From contig JAWKHR010000007.1 of the NCBI GenBank assembly GCA_041394725.1, positions 62,001 through 126,000 of the forward strand: DNA of 64,000 bases, written 5' to 3'. A model generated the notes under the pieces. The model made no database searches, had not been told where the DNA came from, and worked only from the letters and a program-made list of their open reading frames with translations. Positions 59,777 to 64,000 of the stretch are shown piece by piece (positions within the stretch are counted from its first letter, which is position 1; every line of letters begins with the position of its first letter). The position numbers and the translations under genes were made by a program. Origin of the DNA: JAWKHR01 sp041394725. Lineage in GTDB: Bacteria; Acidobacteriota; Vicinamibacteria; Vicinamibacterales; SCN-69-37.

Positions 59777-61414
59777 ATGTCAGATGTCGCCGTCAGTGCC
59801 GTCCGCGTCGTGCCCGCCCCCGTCAACGAACCGATCAAGGCCTATGCGCCGGGGTCGCCCGAACGGAAGGATCTGAAGGCGCGGCTGGCCTCCATGTCGA
59901 AGGAGCGCGTCGAGATTCCGCTGGTGATCGGCGGCAAGGAGATCCGGACCGGCAAGCTCGGCAGGGCCGTGATGCCGTTCGACCACAAGCACGTGCTCGC
60001 CGAGTACCACATGGCCGAGCCGAAGCACGTGCAGATGGCCATCAAGGCCGCCATGGCGGCCCGAAAGGAATGGTCGTCGTGGCCGTGGGAGGACCGCGCC
60101 GCCGTGATTCTGCGCGCGGCCGAGCTGCTCTCGACGAGCTGGCGCGCCACCGTGAACGCCGCGACGATGCTCAACCAGGCGAAGACGGTGTTCCAGTCCG
60201 AGATCGACGCGGCCTGCGAGCTGATCGACTTCTGGCGCTTCAACGTCTCCTACGCGCGCGAGATCCTCGCCGAGCAGCCGGCCAACAGCACCGGCGTGTG
60301 GAACCAGCTCGAGTACCGGCCGCTCGAGGGCTTCGTCTACGCGGTCTCGCCGTTCAACTTCACCGCCATCGGCGGCAACCTGTGCACGGCGCCGGCCCTG
60401 ATGGGCGGCGTGGCGATCTGGAAACCGGCCTCGAGCGCGATGCTCTCGGCCCACTACGTGATGAAGCTCCTCGAGAAGGCGGGCATGCCCCCGGGCGTGA
60501 TCAACTTCCTGCCCGGGAGCGCCGGCATGATCACCGACGGGCTGCTCGCCTCGCCGGACTTCGGCGGCATCCACTTCACCGGCAGCACCGAGGTCTTCCA
60601 GAGCATGTGGAAGACGGTCGGCGCGAACATCGCGAGCTACAGGTCCTACCCGCGCCTGGTCGGCGAGACGGGCGGCAAGGACTTCATCATCGCGCATCCG
60701 TCGGCCGACCCGCAGGAAGTGGCCGTGGCGCTCGTCCGCGGCGGGTTCGAGTACCAGGGCCAGAAGTGTTCCGCCGTCAGCCGCGTCTACGTGCCGCAGT
60801 CGCTCTGGAAGGAGGTCCGTGATCGCTCCGTCGCGATGATGAAGGAGCTGAAGATGGGCGACGTCCGCGACTTCCGCAACTTCGTGAGCGCGGTCATCGA
60901 CCAGAAGGCCTACGACAAGATCAGCGGCTACCTCGCGAAGGCGAAGCGCGGCGCGAAGATCATCCAGGGCGGCGGCTGCCAGGACAAGAAGGGCTGGTTC
61001 GTCGAGCCGACGCTCGTCCAGGCCACCGATCCGGCGCACACCCTGATGTGCGAGGAAATCTTCGGGCCGGTCGTGACCGTCCACGTCTACGACGACGCGA
61101 AGTGGAAGGACGCGCTGAAGCTCGTGGACCGGACCTCGCCCTACGCCCTGACCGGCGCCGTCTTCGCCGACGACCGACAGGCCATCCGCGAGGCCACGGC
61201 CGCCCTCCGTAACGCGGCGGGCAACTTCTACATCAACGACAAGCCGACCGGCGCGGTCGTCGGCCAGCAGCCCTTCGGCGGCGCGCGCGCGTCCGGCACG
61301 AACGACAAGGCGGGCTCCAAGCTCAACCTGCTGCGCTGGGTGAACACGCGCACGATCAAGGAGAACCTGGCGCCGCCGGCCGACTACCGTTATCCGTTCA
61401 TGGCGGCCGAGTAG
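59777..61414 (+). CDS. pruA: L-glutamate gamma-semialdehyde (1-pyrroline-5-carboxylate) dehydrogenase
   Basis: A 545-residue aldehyde dehydrogenase that oxidises glutamate semialdehyde to glutamate in proline breakdown. Cys331 (YQGQKCSAVSRVYVP) is the nucleophile and Glu297 (RLVGETGGKDF) the general base. The NAD site is PFNFTAIGG and FTGSTEVFQ. The length and the lead-in (MPFDHKHVLAEYHMAEPKHV) match the ALDH4-type P5C dehydrogenases that stand alone rather than fused to proline dehydrogenase. No proline dehydrogenase gene is in the window. It overlaps the convergent gene by 25 bases. Confidence 0.94.
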   Translation: MSDVAVSAVRVVPAPVNEPIKAYAPGSPERKDLKARLASMSKERVEIPLVIGGKEIRTGKLGRAVMPFDHKHVLAEYHMAEPKHVQMAIKAAMAARKEWSSWPWEDRAAVILRAAELLSTSWRATVNAATMLNQAKTVFQSEIDAACELIDFWRFNVSYAREILAEQPANSTGVWNQLEYRPLEGFVYAVSPFNFTAIGGNLCTAPALMGGVAIWKPASSAMLSAHYVMKLLEKAGMPPGVINFLPGSAGMITDGLLASPDFGGIHFTGSTEVFQSMWKTVGANIASYRSYPRLVGETGGKDFIIAHPSADPQEVAVALVRGGFEYQGQKCSAVSRVYVPQSLWKEVRDRSVAMMKELKMGDVRDFRNFVSAVIDQKAYDKISGYLAKAKRGAKIIQGGGCQDKKGWFVEPTLVQATDPAHTLMCEEIFGPVVTVHVYDDAKWKDALKLVDRTSPYALTGAVFADDRQAIREATAALRNAAGNFYINDKPTGAVVGQQPFGGARASGTNDKAGSKLNLLRWVNTRTIKENLAPPADYRYPFMAAE

Positions 61415-62604
61415 CGCCGCGCCAGCACGTTCGGGTCCGCGAGGTGGCGCACGACCAGGTCCACCTCGCGGACGCCGAGTCCCGCCCGCGTCAGGGCATA
61501 CACCGCCTCAATCGATCGCACCCACGCCGCGAGGCCGCGGCCGAGGTGGGCCGTCCAGCTGCCGAAGGCGTGCGCCGCCAGCAGGCGCCCGAGGGTGCGC
61601 TCGTCCGCCACGGGCGCGCCAGGGGCGGGCACGCCGATGCCGGGCGCGCTGATGCCTGGCCCGCTGGTGCCTGGCCCGCCGATGCCGGCGGTGCCGCGTT
61701 CCGCCGACGGACGCCCCGAGGCCTCGCGCCTCCAGGCCACGACCGCCGGCGGAATTGCGCCGCGCAGGCCCTCGGGCACCGACGCCAGCGTGTCGTCCAC
61801 GAGCGCGGCGAGTCGGGCCGGCGAGAGCGCGCCCGCGTCCGCCGGCCGCACGCGCGTGTCGTCGAACGCGCGCGCCACGGCGGGCAGGAGCGGTCCGGCC
61901 GACGGCGTCCAGGCCGCGACTCGATCGGCCGCCGCGCGCAGCCGCGCCAGCCGATCCTCGACCGGTCCGGGATCGTTGGCGAGTCGATCCACCGCGCGCG
62001 CCTCCCAGTCCCACCAGGCCTGCCAGTCCATCAGGAGCGTCGGCGTGAGGAGCGGCGGCAGGCTGCGCGCCGCGTCCAGGCCGTCGTATTCGCCGGCAGC
62101 GGGAAAGGCCGGCGCTGATGAAACGATCTCGACGGGGCCGGGCGCCTCGAGGAGCGCGGCGGCCGTCGGGCAGTAGTGCGAGAGCGTCACCGACGTGCCG
62201 CGCGGATCCATGACGCTCACGCGCGGAAACTGCCGGCAGGCCAGCGGCAGGGCGTCGTGGCCGAGCGTGGCATGGACGCGGCACGACGTGGCGCCCGGCG
62301 CGCCGTCCAGGAACACGCAGCGGCCGTCGTGCGCGCGGAGCACCGCCGGCGTCTCCTCCGGAGCGCCAGGCGGAAACAGGAACGCGGCCTCATCGGCTGG
62401 TGCCGTGGTGGCCGGTCCAGTCCCGCCAGGGGCGTCAGCGACCGCCGGCGTGCCCCGCACCTGCAGCGCGCCGTTGCCGACCGCGCGCCGCAACCGATCG
62501 AGGCGGCCGACCTCGACCGGAATCGGCCAGCCGGCAGTGCAGCACGCGCCCGAGTGCCCGCAGCGATACGTCGCGTGGATGGACAGGCAGCGGACGTCGG
62601 GCAT
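61390..62604 (-). CDS. YkgJ/FliB-like cysteine-cluster protein
   Basis: A 404-residue protein with a cysteine-rich cluster near the N-terminus (YRCGHSGACCTAGWPIPVE) and further cysteines in GRCVFLDG, TSCRVHATLG, LACRQFPRVS and HYCPTAAAL. This resembles the YkgJ/flagellin-lysine-N-methylase type putative Fe-S or zinc-binding group. The C-terminal half is helical. A Pro/Gly/Ile-rich repeat (GIGGPGTSGPGISAPGIG, about residues 304-321) comes from a 15-base tandem repeat. Function not established. Its 3' end overlaps pruA. Confidence 0.8.
   Translation of the reverse strand: MPDVRCLSIHATYRCGHSGACCTAGWPIPVEVGRLDRLRRAVGNGALQVRGTPAVADAPGGTGPATTAPADEAAFLFPPGAPEETPAVLRAHDGRCVFLDGAPGATSCRVHATLGHDALPLACRQFPRVSVMDPRGTSVTLSHYCPTAAALLEAPGPVEIVSSAPAFPAAGEYDGLDAARSLPPLLTPTLLMDWQAWWDWEARAVDRLANDPGPVEDRLARLRAAADRVAAWTPSAGPLLPAVARAFDDTRVRPADAGALSPARLAALVDDTLASVPEGLRGAIPPAVVAWRREASGRPSAERGTAGIGGPGTSGPGISAPGIGVPAPGAPVADERTLGRLLAAHAFGSWTAHLGRGLAAWVRSIEAVYALTRAGLGVREVDLVVRHLADPNVLARRYSAAMNG
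61636..61695. repeat. 15-bp tandem repeats inside the cysteine-cluster gene
   Basis: Four imperfect 15-base units (GATGCCTGGCCCGCT type) at 61636, 61651, 61666 and 61681 encode in-frame five-residue repeats. Confidence 0.8.
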
Positions 62605-62633
62605 CGCGCCCCAAGTCTATCCGGGGCGCGCCG

Positions 62634-64000
62634 CTACTCGTCGCGCAGGGCGCGGCTCGGCTCCACGCGCCCGGCGCGCAGCCCGGGAATGGCGCTCGCC
62701 AGCGCCGCGGCCCCGAGGAGCGAGGCCGCCACGCCGGCAAACACCGCCGGGTCGCGCGGCGGAATCTGGAACAGCAGGCTCGCGACCGCCGGCGCCGCGA
62801 TCCAGGCGATCGCGAGGCCGAGCGCCACGCCACCCGCGGCCGCCCGCAGGCCGTCGCGCACCACGAGGCCGAGCAGCGACCCGGCCGTCGCGCCGAGCGC
62901 GGCGCGCAGGCCCATCTCACGACGACGGCCCTCCACGTTGAAGAGCACCACCGCGTAGAGCCCGAGACTCGCGACGACGAGCGCGAGCAGGCCGAAGACG
63001 CCAAACAGCCCCGCGCCCAGGCGCCACGCCCGCAACTGCGGCGCGACCACGTCGTCCAGGTTGCGCGCCGCGACGTAGCGCAGCGTGGGCGCGATGGCGA
63101 GCGTCTCGCGCCGTGTCGTCTCGGCGATCCGGCCGAGGGTGTCGAGGTCGGCGTCGGTCGCGCGGATCAGGAGCCGCCCCCCGCGCCGGAGATCCGCGGG
63201 CGCCTGGTCGAGCGGGAGGTAGTACCGCAGCGTGTCGCCCTCGACGAGCGCCTGGCGCCGCGTGTCGTTGGCCACGCCGACGACGGTGTAGCACCCGTCA
63301 GGCTGGTCGCCGACCTCGATGCATCGCCCCAGGGCCGACGCGCCGGGCCAGTAGAGCTGGGCCATGCGCCGGCTGACGACCGCGACGCGCGGCGCACCCT
63401 GCCGGTCGGCGTCGGTGAACGCCCGTCCCTCGACGATGGACGTGCCGGCGACCGTGAAGTAGTTCGGCTCCACCGCCGAGAGATACGGCCCGCCATCGTC
63501 CACCCGCGGCCGCTCGGCCAGGCCGGGAACGTGGGTGGTCTCCGCCCAGCTCGAGACGAACGAGAGCGTGCCGGCGATGCGGGTCGTGGCCTCGACGCCG
63601 GGGATGCGCTCCACCGCGGCGCGGATGCGATCGTTCAGGTCCGGCGAGGCGGGCTCCGGGCCTCGGAGGACGCTGAGGACGAGCAGGCGGTCGGTGTCGA
63701 GGCCGAGGTCGATGGACTGGGCGCGCGCCAGGCTGCGCATGAAGAGGCCCGCGCCGACGAGCAGCAGGACGGAGAGTGCGCCCTGGACGACGAGCATGGC
63801 CACCTGGGTGCGCGTGCGCGACGCGGCGCCGCGCTGGACGCCCGTCTTGAGCCACGCGGCGACGTCGGCGCGGCCGGCCTGCCACATCGGCAGGGCCGCG
63901 GCGATCGCGCCGCCGGCGACGGCGGCCAGGCCGAGGACGACGAGCAGGCGCACATCGACGGCGCTGTCGAGCCACGCCACCTGCGGGAAGAGCAGCCGCT
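62634..64000 (-). CDS. ADOP/MacB-type ABC permease, partial (cut by window edge)
   Basis: At least 454 residues of the C-terminal part of a MacB/FtsX-like permease; the frame runs through the window edge. Visible are a membrane segment (VLGLAAVAGGAIAAALPMW), VAMLVVQGALSVLLLVGAGLFM with RSL, a periplasmic domain (PNYFTVAGTSIVEGRAFTDAD, RMAQLYWPG, YTVVGVANDTR) and the final FtsX block (GLYAVVLFNVEGRRREMGLRAALGA in part, ending PSRALRDE). This matches the second half of the duplicated orphan permeases (ADOP) abundant in Acidobacteriota. No ATPase is adjacent within the window. Confidence 0.92.
   Translation of the reverse strand, partial: RLLFPQVAWLDSAVDVRLLVVLGLAAVAGGAIAAALPMWQAGRADVAAWLKTGVQRGAASRTRTQVAMLVVQGALSVLLLVGAGLFMRSLARAQSIDLGLDTDRLLVLSVLRGPEPASPDLNDRIRAAVERIPGVEATTRIAGTLSFVSSWAETTHVPGLAERPRVDDGGPYLSAVEPNYFTVAGTSIVEGRAFTDADRQGAPRVAVVSRRMAQLYWPGASALGRCIEVGDQPDGCYTVVGVANDTRRQALVEGDTLRYYLPLDQAPADLRRGGRLLIRATDADLDTLGRIAETTRRETLAIAPTLRYVAARNLDDVVAPQLRAWRLGAGLFGVFGLLALVVASLGLYAVVLFNVEGRRREMGLRAALGATAGSLLGLVVRDGLRAAAGGVALGLAIAWIAAPAVASLLFQIPPRDPAVFAGVAASLLGAAALASAIPGLRAGRVEPSRALRDE

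Overview
The window is GC-rich bacterial chromosome, densely coded with short intergenic gaps and many ATGA or GTGA stop/start overlaps. I saw no rRNA, tRNA, CRISPR array, prophage or IS transposase, and no gene-free stretch above about 300 bases. The gene set points to a Gram-negative, didermic, probably aerobic or stress-exposed bacterium. The best taxonomic hint is the truncated gene at the right edge, a MacB/FtsX-type permease with the duplicated-permease architecture (ADOP) typical of Acidobacteriota. Together with the GC content and the large secreted propeller proteins, I infer a Vicinamibacteria-like acidobacterium.

Layout. 0.1-6.2 kb (minus): a beta-barrel porin, a cupredoxin-like secreted protein, a Cache-type histidine kinase and an NtrC-type sigma-54 response regulator in one overlapping operon. 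Next to it lies a DUF5777 beta-barrel gene with its own sigma-54 promoter and twin palindromic activator sites. 6.3-8.0 kb: 7Fe ferredoxin, pantothenate kinase, acyl-CoA thioesterase. 8.1-12.2 kb: a peptidase/propeller/barrel surface protein and a TlpA-like thioredoxin with a coupled 70-aa protein. 12.2-14.7 kb (minus): an SPFH membrane protein, an Arc-like ribbon-helix-helix regulator and frameshifted DUF1214/DUF1254 genes behind a promoter overlapped by a 28-bp palindrome. 14.8-18.5 kb: EEP-family hydrolase, small coiled-coil protein, transglutaminase-like protein, CusF-SCO1 fusion, LolD-like ATPase. 18.7-21.8 kb (plus): small membrane protein, two LiaF-like membrane proteins and a LytS/LytTR two-component pair.

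21.9-29.1 kb (plus): a TetR-controlled YbhGFSR-type ABC-2 efflux cassette in which the two ATPase halves are separate genes flanking a TolC-like gene. 29.2-34.1 kb: DUF72, YheT hydrolase, polytopic membrane protein, DinB, YvcK. 34.2-37.7 kb (minus): two tandem small secreted paralogues, stand-alone LigD phosphoesterase, POT transporter, YggX. 37.8-40.9 kb: second peptidase/propeller/barrel protein. 41.1-46.2 kb: molybdopterin oxidoreductase, Yip1 protein, NDH-2, DUF3810. 46.2-51.5 kb: a fatty-acyl modification island (two CFA-type methyltransferases, acyl desaturase, FAD oxidoreductase, DUF1365). 51.6-55.1 kb: DUF3014 and a propeller-M28 aminopeptidase. 55.2-64 kb: ferritin, STAS protein, sortilin-like BNR protein, VOC protein, P5C dehydrogenase, cysteine-cluster protein and the partial ADOP permease.

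Two features recur. Single-base frameshifts cluster in patches (about 12.3-13.4, 22.9-24.8, 27.7-28.0 and 52.3-54.3 kb) although the encoded motifs remain conserved, so they may be sequence errors or recent decay. Short GC-rich tandem repeats sit beside several gene ends.
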